38,573 bases of DNA from Chitinispirillum sp. (GCA_007115975.1 SKJJ01000069.1:1-38573); one strand, 5' to 3'. Numbered from the stretch's first letter, positions 17,148 to 26,806 are shown. Numbers and translations: made by a program. Notes: generated from the sequence alone by a model not told the origin.

Positions 17148-17611
17148 AAAATGCCTCCTTGTTGGTGAATAAAAAATGCTGCTTCTATGAAATTCCCTAT
17201 TGTCCGGTTACTTTGAGATATTTTTTAATCAGTTTAATCTTTCTCTCTCTTACCCCCAAGAGAATGCTCTGCGCTCCTCCTCCGCATCCTTTGCGAACGG
17301 TGCGTTCTAAAATCCGTAACAAATTAAAATAGTAGTTTCAAAACCAAAAGTGGGAAATAAAGATGGAGCCTATTCACCCTCTGCACTACAATTATTGAAA
17401 AGCGCTTGTGGAAACATAATAAAAGCGGAGGAGAAAATTACACTGAAAAAGGGGGCGTTCAGGAGAATATGTGGGTACATTGGCGATCTTAAAGCACCAT
17501 TACTCCTAATAAACAATGTTTCATGAATAAACATTAAAATGCCAGCACTGCCGATACTGATGTATTGAGGGGCCGATCTTTATAAGTGCCAACCCCCCCC
17601 CCTCTCCAAAA
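17148..17611. other. Intergenic region, uvrA to adk
   Basis: 464 bases between two minus-strand genes. It should contain the adk promoter and the end of the uvrA transcript. A run of ten C on the plus strand lies at 17593-17602, 10 bases past the uvrA stop. No gene or clear terminator was seen. Confidence 0.5.
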
Positions 17612-20443
17612 TCACAAATGCCCAAGATAAGACCCAAGATACCTCCCCGTCACCGACTCGCCGTTCACCGCTATCTCCTCCGGGGTCCCTCTGGCTATAA
17701 CCTCCCCCCCCTTGTCCCCACCATCGGGACCAAGGTCAATGATATAGTCTGCACACTTTATCACATCGAGGTTATGCTCAATCACCAATACCGAATTGCC
17801 TTTATCAACCAGATCCTGAATCACCCGCATAAGCATAAGAATGTCTTGAAAATGAAGGCCGGTGGTGGGTTCATCAAGGATGTACAATGTCTTGCCTGTA
17901 CCCCTTTTTGCAAGCTCGCTGGCAAGCTTAATCCGCTGTGCCTCTCCACCGGAGAGGGTGTTTGCCGGTTGACCAAGACGGATATATCCAAGGCCCACCT
18001 GTGAAAGGACCAGAAGTTTCTGTTTTATCGCCGGATGTTTTCCAAAAAAGACCAGTGCTTCATCGACAGTCATCTCCAGAATGTCGGCTATTGATTTACC
18101 CTTGTACTTGATCTCCAGTGTGTCCCGGTTGTAACGTCTGCCTTTGCAAACATCACACTGTACATATACATCGGGTAAAAAGTGCATCTCGATCTTAAGT
18201 TCTCCGTCTCCCTCACAATTTTCGCAACGCCCTCCCTTGAGATTAAAACTGAATCTTCCGGGTGCATATCCCCGCATCTTGCTCTCCGGAAGCATGGAAA
18301 AAAGACCTCTTACAGGATCAAAGATCTTTGTGTAGGTGGCAGGATTCGATCGGGGTGTTTTTCCAATGGGGGACTGATCGATATCGATCACCTTATCTAT
18401 ATGCTCAAGCCCTTCTATGGATGTATGCTCAAGCGCCGTTGCTTTGGACCGGTACAGCTTTCTGGCAAGTGCCGGATAAAGGGTCTGGTTTATAAGTGAA
18501 CTCTTGCCCGAGCCTGATACACCCGTTACACACAGTAACATTCCAAGCGGAAAGTGCACTGTAAGATTTTTTAAATTGTGCCCGCTGGCACCTTTGATCG
18601 TTATTGCGGTTCCGTTACCCCTGCGTCTCTTTGTGGGAACAGGGATCTTTTTTCTTCCGCTGAGGTAAAGGCCGGTCAGGGAGGAGGATTTCTTTGCGAT
18701 CTGGGAGGGTTTGCCGCTTGCAACGAGTGTCCCGCCCTGATTTCCTGCACCAGGGCCAATATCGATAAGGTAATCGGCTTTAAGAATAGTTTCAAGATCG
18801 TGTTCTATAACCACAACGGTATTTTCAAGATCACGGAGAGAAAACAGGGTAGAAAGGAGCCTGTCGTTATCTCTGGGGTGAAGGCCGATGCTGGGTTCAT
18901 CAAGTATGTAAAGAACACCGGTAAGCCCGGACCCAATCTGAGTGGCAAGGCGAATGCGCTGGGTCTCTCCACCGGAGAGTGTTGATGCTGTCCGGTCGAG
19001 GCTCAGATAACCAAGCCCAACATTGAGTAAAAAAGTCAAGCGCTGGGTGATCTCCCGTACTATCGGATGGGAAATCTTTGCTTGTACGCCCGATGGTTTG
19101 TAGCTGCTGAAAAAAACGCTTAGATGTTTTATTGACATGGCTGAAAGGTCCGCTATATTGTGCTCCCCAATCAGCACCGAAAGACTCTGCTTTTTAAAGC
19201 GTGTCCCACTGCACTCCGGGCACCTTCTGCGGGTCATGTACTGCTCTATCCAGCGGCGTATCTCCTGACTTGCTGTCTCACGGTATCTTCTCAGAAGATT
19301 GGGTATCACCCCCTCGAACTCGCGTTTCATTTTCGCCTGCGCTTCACCATCTTTTCTTTCGTATTGAATCGATATTTTCTCTTTACCTGCACCATTGAGT
19401 AGGATCTTTTTGTGTCTGGTCGACAGTGTTTTGAATGGTTTGTCAAGTGGTATTTTGAAGTGTTTGCAGACAGACAGGAGTATCTGGTGATTATAGCTGC
19501 CTTCGGTGTTTGCTCCGTTCCAGGGGACAATTGCTCCTTTGGAAAGAGAGAGTGAATCATCGGGTACGACAAGCTCCGGATCTATCTCAAGTAAAAACCC
19601 GAGACCATGACACTCCTCACAAGCACCTGCGGGGCTGTTGAAAGAGAACATCCGCGGGCTGAGTTCATCGTAGTCTATTGCGCAAACCGGACAGCTCATC
19701 CGCTCGGAAAACAGCAGCGTCTCTCCCCCCACTATATCGATAAGTACTGTTCCGTCAGTACTTAATGTCAGTGCTGTTTCGATTGAATCGGTAAGGCGGT
19801 CTGCTTTTTTGGGATCTGCAACCAGTCTGTCCACCACTACTTCAACCGAATGGTTGACCTTTGGATCAATCTCCAACTCCTCATCAAGAGAAAAAACCGA
19901 CTTGTCAATTCGTACCCTGACATATCCCTCCTTTTGCAGCTTGTCGAAAAGCTCCCTGTGTGCGCCTTTCTTATCCTTTACAACGGGTGAGAGTATCTGG
20001 AAACGGGTTCCCGGTTCGATCTGTTTTACCCTGTCGGTTATCTCCTGCACGGTCTGGCTTGTGATGATTTTACCGCATTTGTAGCAGGTAGCAACTCCCA
20101 AACGTGCAAACAGCACTCTGAGGTAGTCATGGATTTCGGTGGTTGTTCCTACGGTGGAGCGGGGGTTTTGGCTTGTGGTTTTCTGCTCTATGGCAATAGC
20201 CGGAGAGAGCCCGTCAATATGGTCAACATCCGGTTTTTCCATCAACCCCAAAAACTGTCGCGCATAGGAGGAGAGCGACTCTACATACCTGCGTTGACTC
20301 TCAGAATAGAGGGTGTCAAAAGCCAGTGAGGACTTTCCGGAACCCGAAAGTCCGGTAATAACCGTAAAACTGTTGCGCGGAATTGTTACGTCGATATTTT
20401 TTAGATTATGTACCCGCGCACCTTTGATTTCAATATTGCGCAT
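17612..20443 (-). CDS. uvrA: UvrABC excision nuclease subunit A
   Basis: A 943-residue UvrA, the ATPase that recognises bulky DNA damage and loads UvrB in nucleotide excision repair. There are two ABC modules, with P-loops GLSGSGKSS near residue 31 and GVSGSGKSS near 640, and two LSGGE signature sequences. Zinc-binding cysteine pairs occur in [10 protein letters not shown]...CEECHG and CENCEGDGE...CDVCKG. Length is in the family range. No good ribosome site precedes the ATG at 20443, but the N-terminus [19 protein letters not shown] is canonical. It starts 18 bases after the stop of a receiver-domain gene, so it is likely on the same transcript as the signalling cassette. Confidence 0.98.
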   Translation of the reverse strand: MRNIEIKGARVHNLKNIDVTIPRNSFTVITGLSGSGKSSLAFDTLYSESQRRYVESLSSYARQFLGLMEKPDVDHIDGLSPAIAIEQKTTSQNPRSTVGTTTEIHDYLRVLFARLGVATCYKCGKIITSQTVQEITDRVKQIEPGTRFQILSPVVKDKKGAHRELFDKLQKEGYVRVRIDKSVFSLDEELEIDPKVNHSVEVVVDRLVADPKKADRLTDSIETALTLSTDGTVLIDIVGGETLLFSERMSCPVCAIDYDELSPRMFSFNSPAGACEECHGLGFLLEIDPELVVPDDSLSLSKGAIVPWNGANTEGSYNHQILLSVCKHFKIPLDKPFKTLSTRHKKILLNGAGKEKISIQYERKDGEAQAKMKREFEGVIPNLLRRYRETASQEIRRWIEQYMTRRRCPECSGTRFKKQSLSVLIGEHNIADLSAMSIKHLSVFFSSYKPSGVQAKISHPIVREITQRLTFLLNVGLGYLSLDRTASTLSGGETQRIRLATQIGSGLTGVLYILDEPSIGLHPRDNDRLLSTLFSLRDLENTVVVIEHDLETILKADYLIDIGPGAGNQGGTLVASGKPSQIAKKSSSLTGLYLSGRKKIPVPTKRRRGNGTAITIKGASGHNLKNLTVHFPLGMLLCVTGVSGSGKSSLINQTLYPALARKLYRSKATALEHTSIEGLEHIDKVIDIDQSPIGKTPRSNPATYTKIFDPVRGLFSMLPESKMRGYAPGRFSFNLKGGRCENCEGDGELKIEMHFLPDVYVQCDVCKGRRYNRDTLEIKYKGKSIADILEMTVDEALVFFGKHPAIKQKLLVLSQVGLGYIRLGQPANTLSGGEAQRIKLASELAKRGTGKTLYILDEPTTGLHFQDILMLMRVIQDLVDKGNSVLVIEHNLDVIKCADYIIDLGPDGGDKGGEVIARGTPEEIAVNGESVTGRYLGSYLGHL

Positions 20444-20461
20444 AGACGATTAGGGTCACTT

Positions 20462-20890
20462 TTAATTGTTTGAATCTGAATCTGATTGCAAAAGGTCGCT
20501 ATGGTAGCTGTCCCATGCCCTTTGAACTGTCTCAATCACTTTTGATCTGTTAAACGGCTTGAACAGGCAGGGATAGCGTGTTGTTTTGTAAATCTTTACA
20601 AGAGTATGCTTTGGGTTATAACCAAACCCGGTCATCAAAGCCATCTCTGAAGGTATACCTTTTTCCTTGATCTTGCTGATAAATTCGTAGCCGTCCATAT
20701 CAGGCATGGCAATATCGGTAAGAATCATAAAGTACGTTGTGTTTTCAAGCTCTTGAAAAGCGTCACTTGTGCTGGATACCGCATCAACCTCCCAGCCAAG
20801 AGATCCCAGATAGAGTTTTAGAAACTCAAGAACATCTGTCTCGTCATCAACTATCAGAATTCGTCTATTTTTTTTCTTTGATAAGCTCAT
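20462..20890 (-). CDS. Single-domain response regulator (receiver domain)
   Basis: A 142-residue CheY-like protein with no output domain. Acidic pocket Asp16/Asp17 region (ILIVDDETD), phospho-acceptor Asp in MILTDIAMPDMDGYEF, the Thr switch in LMTGFGYNP and Lys in LFKPFN are all present, so it should be phosphorylatable. A charged tail (DLLQSDSDSNN) follows. Its start overlaps the preceding receiver gene by 26 bases, with no separate ribosome site, indicating translational coupling. No histidine kinase is in the window. Its partner is likely to act through protein contact. Confidence 0.88.
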   Translation of the reverse strand: MSLSKKKNRRILIVDDETDVLEFLKLYLGSLGWEVDAVSSTSDAFQELENTTYFMILTDIAMPDMDGYEFISKIKEKGIPSEMALMTGFGYNPKHTLVKIYKTTRYPCLFKPFNRSKVIETVQRAWDSYHSDLLQSDSDSNN

Positions 20891-21242
20891 AAGTCTTGTC
20901 GATCAGTTCCTGTTTACCGAAAGGTTTTATAATGTATGCATCCACATTCATTATGTGAAGTCCTACCATCTGGTCAAACTGTTGTGATTTTGCCGTTAGG
21001 ATGGCGATAGGGGTGTTGGCAAATGATGAATCTTCACGTATGACTTTAAATACGGACCAGCCATCCATTTTAGGCATTAATAGATCAAGAAAGATAACAT
21101 CTGGTTTGAAGGCCTGTGCGGTTGAGTACGCTTTTTCTGAATCAAGCACCGTTTTCACTTCAAAATCAGCACTCTCAAGAACAAGCTTGATCAGATCGGC
21201 GATGTCCTTATCATCTTCAACAACTAAAATTTTGTGTTTCAT
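20865..21242 (-). CDS. Single-domain response regulator (receiver domain)
   Basis: A 125-residue stand-alone receiver domain. Conserved residues are seen in ILVVEDDKD (acidic pair), VIFLDLLMPKMDGW (phospho-acceptor Asp), IAILTAKSQ (Thr switch) and YIIKPFGKQEL (Lys). It is only about one third identical in pattern to the next receiver, so the pair is not a recent duplication. GAGGA lies about 12 bases upstream. The gene follows the small membrane protein gene after 15 bases and overlaps the second receiver by 26 bases. Confidence 0.9.
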   Translation of the reverse strand: MKHKILVVEDDKDIADLIKLVLESADFEVKTVLDSEKAYSTAQAFKPDVIFLDLLMPKMDGWSVFKVIREDSSFANTPIAILTAKSQQFDQMVGLHIMNVDAYIIKPFGKQELIDKTYELIKEKK

Positions 21243-21257
21243 CGTAACGGAAAATCC

Positions 21258-21557
21258 TCATCTTGAAATAAATTCCGAAAACAGCCATTTCCAGTATATA
21301 AGGGTTATGATAAATGCACCCGCTGAACCCGTAAGCCTTAAACTGTTTGAAAATCCAAAGGGTACGTTTACCGGAATTTTTGTGCAAACGGTGATTAACT
21401 CAATTACAAAAGCAGTAGCAACAATAATTGCTGTCAAATGTAAAAGTTTGTAGTAGCGATTTATTTTGAGTGCTTCACCAAGCCGTCTGCTTAAATTTGA
21501 GAGCACAAGTATTACCACAACAGTGCCTACATCAAAGATTATTAACGCTTCTGCCAT
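21258..21557 (-). CDS. Small 3-TM membrane protein of unknown function
   Basis: A 99-residue protein not recognised. Three membrane segments are predicted at about 4-21 (ALIIFDVGTVVVILVLSN), 40-62 (LLHLTAIIVATAFVIELITVCTK) and 76-95 (GSAGAFIITLIYWKWLFSEF), with a basic loop SRRLGEALKINRYYK between the first two. A TTG start at 21572 is possible, but the ATG at 21557 is preferred because GGGAAG lies about seven bases upstream and it leaves a four-base gap after the previous gene. Its position between a KaiC-like ATPase and two response regulators suggests a membrane anchor or sensor role; this is inference. Confidence 0.7.
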   Translation of the reverse strand: MAEALIIFDVGTVVVILVLSNLSRRLGEALKINRYYKLLHLTAIIVATAFVIELITVCTKIPVNVPFGFSNSLRLTGSAGAFIITLIYWKWLFSEFISR

Positions 21558-21561
21558 TAGT

Positions 21562-21873
21562 TCACTTCCCAACGCTTCGCATGGTAAAATAGAGGCGGAT
21601 CATACTCATCGCAGACAGCACTGCACTCCCCAAAAGGACGAGGACCGATAGCGTTTTTGTGGCTGGATTATTCATCATTCCGGCTAAAAGAAATAGCAGA
21701 AAAAGAGCAGAAAAGATGAGGGACAGGATGAAGCTGAGGTTGGGTGAAGGTCGTTCAAATTTACGTCTGTAAAAAGATGATATCAAACAGGCAATGGTGT
21801 TGAGTCCTAAGAATATAAGAACATAGCCAAAAATAAGCATTGTGTTTGTTGATGACAATGTAAAGGAGCTCAT
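21562..21873 (-). CDS. Small 3-TM membrane protein of unknown function
   Basis: A 103-residue protein not recognised. Three hydrophobic segments are seen at about 12-34 (MLIFGYVLIFLGLNTIACLI), 46-66 (LSFILSLIFSALFLLFLLAGM) and 72-94 (TKTLSVLVLLGSAVLSAMSM), with a basic loop YRRKFERPSP after the first. Its ATG overlaps the KaiC-like stop codon by one base (TAATG), a classic sign of translational coupling. With the next gene it makes a pair of 3-TM proteins that might form one six-helix unit. No enzymatic motif is visible. Confidence 0.7.
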   Translation of the reverse strand: MSSFTLSSTNTMLIFGYVLIFLGLNTIACLISSFYRRKFERPSPNLSFILSLIFSALFLLFLLAGMMNNPATKTLSVLVLLGSAVLSAMSMIRLYFTMRSVGK

Positions 21874-22646
21874 TACTTCTTCTTCCCAAATACATTAACA
21901 AAAGCATCCTGGGGAGTCGAATGAGTAAATCCACTCATGATCCCCTCTCTGCCACTAAACTTACTCTCCACTTCAATCCCATTGGAGGTGATACGAAAGC
22001 AGCGAATATCTTTGTGGTGGTCGCTTCCCCTCATTTTAAGAAAGCAGAGGGCTTTTTCAATTGCGCTGTCTATCTCTACATAACGCAGTACGATATAGGT
22101 ATCAACTATAAACGGTATTTTACTGCTGATTTGAGAAATCTGCCCAAGAAGGCTGTTGTTTTCACGCAACAAAATACTGGTGACTCCTTCTCTCTTAAGT
22201 GCATTTATAAATCGTCGCTCGATATCACGTTGTACATGCTCATTGTCGGAAAGTGACTCAAAATGGGTCATGCTGTCAATGGCAACCCGTTTGATACCAA
22301 ACTCTTCAATAATAGTTACAAACTCACCATCCATTCCCTCCAACTCGTCAAGTGCTGTCTGGGGGTCGGAGAAAATGATTTTTAATTTACCTTCATCTTC
22401 AAGCTTCTTGAAATCCCAGCCAAATTGAAGAGCATCGTGGTAGTACTGCTGTGGGAACTCCTCAAAAGTAATTATAAGTCCAGGCTCATCGTACATCGTT
22501 ATACCATTATAGATAAACTGCATCGCCATAGTGGTCTTGCCTGTCCCGGGTGCCCCCTCAAGAAGGTTAGCCGAGCCTTCAAGAAGCCCCCCGCAGATCA
22601 TCTCATCAAATGGTCGTATTCCGAATGATACCCGTTTGGTGCTCAT
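21873..22646 (-). CDS. Single-domain KaiC-family (RecA-like) ATPase
   Basis: A 257-residue KaiC-like ATPase with one RecA fold, unlike the double-domain cyanobacterial clock KaiC. Walker A is GAPGTGKTT at 31-39, the catalytic glutamates are in ITFEE at 59-63 and Walker B is RVAIDSM at 120-126. The N-terminus FGIRPFDEMICGGLLEGSANLLEG is typical of the family, as is the KMRGSDH segment near residue 206. The tail (about 225-257) is rich in Ser, Phe and Lys and may carry a contact site. Such proteins are thought to act in signalling rather than recombination. A weak AAAGAG site precedes the ATG, 12 bases after argF. Confidence 0.88.
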   Translation of the reverse strand: MSTKRVSFGIRPFDEMICGGLLEGSANLLEGAPGTGKTTMAMQFIYNGITMYDEPGLIITFEEFPQQYYHDALQFGWDFKKLEDEGKLKIIFSDPQTALDELEGMDGEFVTIIEEFGIKRVAIDSMTHFESLSDNEHVQRDIERRFINALKREGVTSILLRENNSLLGQISQISSKIPFIVDTYIVLRYVEIDSAIEKALCFLKMRGSDHHKDIRCFRITSNGIEVESKFSGREGIMSGFTHSTPQDAFVNVFGKKK

Positions 22647-22658
22647 AGCAGATTCTCT

Positions 22659-23585
22659 TTAGGAAAATAGGTGTACAATGGTAGCCTTCTGAACATGAAG
22701 ACGGTTCTCCGCTTCGTCAAATGCCATGCTGTGTTTGGAATCAAGGACTTCGCTGGTAATCTCTTCCCCTCTGTGTGCAGGAAGACAGTGAGTAACCAGA
22801 ACATCCTCAGGAGCCTTGGAAATCAGATCCATATTAACCTGGTAATCCTTAAAGTCAACTTTGCGTTTCTCCTGCTCCTCCTCCTGACCCATACTTGCCC
22901 ATACATCGGTATAAATTACATTTGAAGAGTTGACTGCAGGCGAAAGATCATTGGTGACCGTTATGGAACCACCGGTATGCTTTGACACTTCAGCCGCTAT
23001 CTTCTGAATCGATACATCCGGCTCGTACCCCCTGGGGCTTATAACCGTGAAATGGTGCCCAAGTTTGGCACAAACTGCCATAAGAGAGTTGCACACATTA
23101 TTGCCATCACCAATAAATACAATGTTCAGTTTATCCTCAAAGCTGAGCCGCTCATATATACTCAGTGCAAACGCGAGTGCCTGACAAGGGTGAAACATGT
23201 CGCTTAGAGCATTGATCACCGGTATTGAACAATAACGGGCAAGCTGTTCGATCGTCTGGTGCTTATAGGTCCGTGCCACGACAAGGTGAACAATGCGGTC
23301 GAGATTGCGGGCTACATCCTCAACACTCTCACGTTTACCCATACCTATCGTATGACTGTCCAGATTGACGGCGTGTCCGCCCAACTCATTGAGAGCGGTT
23401 TCAAAGGTGAGTCTTGTGCGCAAAGACGGCTTCTCGAATATCAATACACCCGTTCTGTTCGAGAAAACCTTTGGCTCGCTTGAACCACGCTTGTTCTTCA
23501 ACTTTTTGGAAAGCTTGATTATCTCAAGTATCTCATCGGATGAAAAATCAAACAGTGTAAGCAAATCTTTTTTTGTGTCCGCCAT
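22659..23585 (-). CDS. argF: Ornithine carbamoyltransferase
   Basis: A 308-residue OTCase, making citrulline from ornithine and carbamoyl phosphate in arginine synthesis. The carbamoyl-phosphate loop is EKPSLRTRLTFE, the HPCQ motif is in DMFHPCQALAF, and the ornithine-site motif is HCLPAHRGEE; DVWASMGQE is also present. The open frame extends upstream only through a CTG at 23660 with no homology, so the ATG at 23585 (MADTKKDLLTLFDFS) is chosen, although its ribosome site is weak. No other arginine gene is nearby. The KaiC-like gene starts 12 bases downstream, so they are probably co-transcribed. Confidence 0.95.
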   Translation of the reverse strand: MADTKKDLLTLFDFSSDEILEIIKLSKKLKNKRGSSEPKVFSNRTGVLIFEKPSLRTRLTFETALNELGGHAVNLDSHTIGMGKRESVEDVARNLDRIVHLVVARTYKHQTIEQLARYCSIPVINALSDMFHPCQALAFALSIYERLSFEDKLNIVFIGDGNNVCNSLMAVCAKLGHHFTVISPRGYEPDVSIQKIAAEVSKHTGGSITVTNDLSPAVNSSNVIYTDVWASMGQEEEQEKRKVDFKDYQVNMDLISKAPEDVLVTHCLPAHRGEEITSEVLDSKHSMAFDEAENRLHVQKATIVHLFS

Positions 23586-24171
23586 AAATACTGAATCTTG
23601 TTTGGGTTTATAGTTGATTCTTTCTATTATTATAGCAACAAAATAAATGATATACACCACCAGTTAGCAAATATAAAAGCCCCAAACTTGGGTGATTGTA
23701 TCTGATGTGGAGAAAATCGACTCAATTGATGGTAAACTTCAACAAAAAACCTGTTTTAAACGATTGTTTTGGGGCTTGGTTTCTGTACAATACCTAGAGG
23801 AGAGCAAATTGGCACCATTTTCAACAACCAACAGATTCCCCCCCCTCCGTTACCCCGGCACCAGAATGCCAATCGACGACACACCAAAACACAAACTCCC
23901 CATTGCTGTGCGTCGTTAACCCGTATCGCCAACGAAAGCTATTAAAAAGCTACGGGATAGTTGCGGAAAATATTCAATAGTAAGCCAATTTGTACTGTGA
24001 GGCAAAAATGCTCTTATCGGTCAAAAATGGTGTGGCTGTTTTTTTAAAGTATTGTCAGAAATCCCGAATGATAAAAACTTGTACAACGATTTTCCAATGC
24101 GTAATTTCTTAATAAACTACCCTGTGTAGTTAGTGACAGACGATAACCTACAGAAAAAAAGCAGGTGAAAA
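23586..24171. other. Divergent intergenic region upstream of argF
   Basis: 586 bases that should hold the argF-cassette promoter and that of the plus-strand unknown gene. Visible structures are the small hairpin CCCAA-AC-TTGGG at 23681-23692, a 9-base inverted repeat AGCCCCAAA (23678-23686) with TTTGGGGCT (23768-23776), and a run of eight C at 23838-23845. No ARG-box-like palindrome was convincing and no gene was recognised. Confidence 0.5.
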
Positions 24172-25737
24172 ATGAAACCCACTATCACAATGCTTGTGTG
24201 CCTTTCGGTGCTTTGTTCCGGTGCAATGGAACCTTCACAAACGGTTGCCTCTGGAGATCAGGCAAAGGAGACTTTCTCTGCTGGTGTCCTGGGTATTGCT
24301 GTCGGATCCATAGTGGTGGTTGGAACGGGTGGTTTTTTTCTGGTAAGAAATATCCGTAACCGTGCCGCCTACAGAGATTCTCTTGTCAATGCGGTGGAAG
24401 AGGCGTTCTTCAAGGGCAATGAGTTCCTTGCTGAGCAAAATTACTCCCAAGCAGCTCAGAAATTCAGCTATGTGCTTGAGCAGTGGCAGCACTATCTGGA
24501 GTGTAAAAGAAAGGATGAATTCCCCGCGGGAATAGACAGCGCCTCCATTCATACCACTATTGTCGAAAGCAGATTCCTCCATGACCAACAGGAGTCGGTT
24601 GTTCAGCTTAAGAGAAAAGCCTTTGATCTGCCGCAAACAGAAACAGCGCTTGTAGAGCACAATCGTCACGAGATTAATCGCAAAAAAGTTGCTTTAAAGG
24701 AAAAAATAGAGTTGATAAGACAACAAAATCCTCAATTCCAACACCTTATTGATGCAGCGTACGGACCAAGCATGGAGGTCCTTTATAGAATTGACACAAT
24801 GTTTGTTTCTGTGTATGAAAAGGAACAGCTGAACTTTGATCTTAAAACACGGTTTTTCTACAATATGGCAATGAAATCAAATGATACAACCCGAATAAGA
24901 GAATTTGTACTGGATTGTGAGTATTATCAGATAGAAAGAACCTGGTGTGAAGAGGCGCGCCTTGCAATGGGTGAATCGCAACCTGTTGTGCTGAGTAGCT
25001 CTGATTCTCTGGTCCAGGCCGAATTTATACGAGCAATGGATTCCAGATTGATTCAAAATATTGCCGCTTTCATCGAAAAATACTCCGGAAAAGATGCGGA
25101 ACAATACCAGGAGTATATCACGAGTGCAGCGGAAAAAATCAAACAGCTGAAAAAGGAGATGGAAGTGGAGCTTGCATATAGCAGATCGCATCCGTTCTTT
25201 GTCAATGCCGACCTGTCACTACTGAACCTCTCTTTTGCGGATGTCCCCGGGGAGGTACAAACTGCAGTGGAAAACTATATTGCCGCAAACTCCGGTGAAC
25301 TCAGAAAGATAACCAATGTCCGTTTCCCGGCAGATATATCCTTTGACCTCTCTGGCAACAATCCCACACTGATGCTGACCGGGTTTATCAGTGCTAAAAG
25401 GGATCTTGTAATCGATAGCGCTGCAGCACCTGATTATATTTCGGTTCCGGGGGCGGTTTCCGCTATGGCTTTTCTTGCCAGAATGTATCCTGCTCTTGCC
25501 CAGGGCTTTGAGGCTGAGCAGGTGTATCCGGCCATAACCATTGTCCGGTTGAGAAAAGATATAAACGATTACATCACCCTTTATGCCCGTCTTGATGGGG
25601 ATGATGTGCAATGGTATGAATTTATTGATTTGACCCTGGGGGAAAAGCAAAATGTGCGTATACCGGAACAGGCATTGCCCACTATTTTTATGCGTACGGA
25701 TGAACTGATACCAAAATTTTTTGAGATTATGGAGTGA
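24172..25737 (+). CDS. Membrane-anchored protein of unknown function
   Basis: A 521-residue protein that I do not recognise. It begins with a signal peptide-like segment (MKPTITMLVCLSVLCSGA) and has a second hydrophobic segment at about 37-57 (SAGVLGIAVGSIVVVGTGGFFL) followed by basic residues, so most of it is probably extracytoplasmic or cytoplasmic beyond one or two membrane spans. Residues about 66-115 look like a single TPR-type helical pair (GNEFLAEQNYSQAAQKFSYV). Helical, charged sequence continues to about 345, then a mixed alpha/beta C-terminal part with two similar-sized domains. AGGTG lies four bases before the ATG. It is a single gene with the NmrA-like gene 205 bases downstream. 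Confidence 0.65.
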   Translation: MKPTITMLVCLSVLCSGAMEPSQTVASGDQAKETFSAGVLGIAVGSIVVVGTGGFFLVRNIRNRAAYRDSLVNAVEEAFFKGNEFLAEQNYSQAAQKFSYVLEQWQHYLECKRKDEFPAGIDSASIHTTIVESRFLHDQQESVVQLKRKAFDLPQTETALVEHNRHEINRKKVALKEKIELIRQQNPQFQHLIDAAYGPSMEVLYRIDTMFVSVYEKEQLNFDLKTRFFYNMAMKSNDTTRIREFVLDCEYYQIERTWCEEARLAMGESQPVVLSSSDSLVQAEFIRAMDSRLIQNIAAFIEKYSGKDAEQYQEYITSAAEKIKQLKKEMEVELAYSRSHPFFVNADLSLLNLSFADVPGEVQTAVENYIAANSGELRKITNVRFPADISFDLSGNNPTLMLTGFISAKRDLVIDSAAAPDYISVPGAVSAMAFLARMYPALAQGFEAEQVYPAITIVRLRKDINDYITLYARLDGDDVQWYEFIDLTLGEKQNVRIPEQALPTIFMRTDELIPKFFEIME

Positions 25738-25942
25738 TCGGTTGGCCGGAGCTGTCTATATTTCATGGGTGTTAAATTAAGGAGCGGCATATAATAACAG
25801 GTAAGACTGTTGTCGTGTCCACTCCCCCCCCCCTCGTCCCTGGACACCCTTATCAACAAAAAATCTCATCCTCCCGTACTCTTTATAGAAACGTCCAATC
25901 TCAAAAATGTAGGAAAAACCCGTTATTGCTGGAGAGATAATC

Positions 25943-26806
25943 ATGGAAACCAAAGATAAAATCATTTTGGTCACAGGAGCTACCGCAAAGCAGGGGGGTA
26001 CTGTTGCACGCCATCTGCTTGGTGAAGGTTGGAAGGTGAGGGCACTCACCCGTAATCCTGACAAGGCCGTATGCAATGAACTCAAATCCTTGGGTGCACA
26101 AATAGTTAAAGGGGATCTGGATGATCCAGTTTCTCTTGAAAACGCACTCAGGGGAGTGTACGGCGTATTCAGCGTTCAGCAATATTATAAAGAAGGTGTA
26201 GGGACAGAGGTGAGGTGGGGCAAAAATATGGCAAGGGAGGCGGCGAAAAGCGGAGTGGATCACTTTGTGTACAGTAGTATCAGCGGTGCAAACAGCACCA
26301 CCGGGATACCTCACTTCGACAGCAAGGCAAAAATTGAGGAGTTTGTCCGAAAGTCAGGAGTAAAATATACCATTGTTCGCCCGGTTTATTTTATGGAGAA
26401 CTTTCTTGCAGTAAAGGACAAAATATACGATGGTACACTTTATCTTGGTTTGCGTCCAGATGTGCCGTTGCAGATGCTGGCTCTTGATGATTTGGGGGCA
26501 TTTGTTGCAATGGTATTCAATAATCCCGACAAGTTTTTTGGTGCAGAAATTGACCTTGCCGGAGATGAACTGACCGGTCCGGAAATGGCCGCTGTCTTCA
26601 GCAGCGCTATCGGACGCGATGTCGGGTTTAAACAACGGCCCATTGAAGAGTACCGTCTGTTTAGTTCGGATGTTGCTATGATGTTTGACTGGTTCAACCT
26701 GAAGGGATTCCAGGCAGATATAGCTGCGTTGGAACAGTGGATACCCCATTTGAAATCATTCGATAATTGGGTCCGGAGCTCGGGGTGGCACAAGGCCGCA
26801 GCATAA
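25943..26806 (+). CDS. NmrA-family NAD(P)-binding protein
   Basis: A 287-residue atypical short-chain dehydrogenase of the NmrA/HSCARG group. The nucleotide-binding loop is LVTGATAKQGGTVARHLL at 9-26, and the family pattern continues with VRALTRNPDKA, VKGDLDDPVSLENALRGV and YGVFSVQQYY. The YSSISGA segment replaces the usual Tyr-x3-Lys pair, as in redox-sensing members, so enzyme activity is uncertain; YTIVRPVYFMENF is conserved. GGAGAG lies nine bases upstream of the ATG. It stands alone, converging on the deacetylase-like gene. The role may be NADPH-dependent sensing or reduction. Confidence 0.85.
   Translation: METKDKIILVTGATAKQGGTVARHLLGEGWKVRALTRNPDKAVCNELKSLGAQIVKGDLDDPVSLENALRGVYGVFSVQQYYKEGVGTEVRWGKNMAREAAKSGVDHFVYSSISGANSTTGIPHFDSKAKIEEFVRKSGVKYTIVRPVYFMENFLAVKDKIYDGTLYLGLRPDVPLQMLALDDLGAFVAMVFNNPDKFFGAEIDLAGDELTGPEMAAVFSSAIGRDVGFKQRPIEEYRLFSSDVAMMFDWFNLKGFQADIAALEQWIPHLKSFDNWVRSSGWHKAAA

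Noticed and set aside
23586-23660. Extended argF start at 23660
   Set aside because: It would use CTG with no ribosome site and adds residues not found in OTCases.
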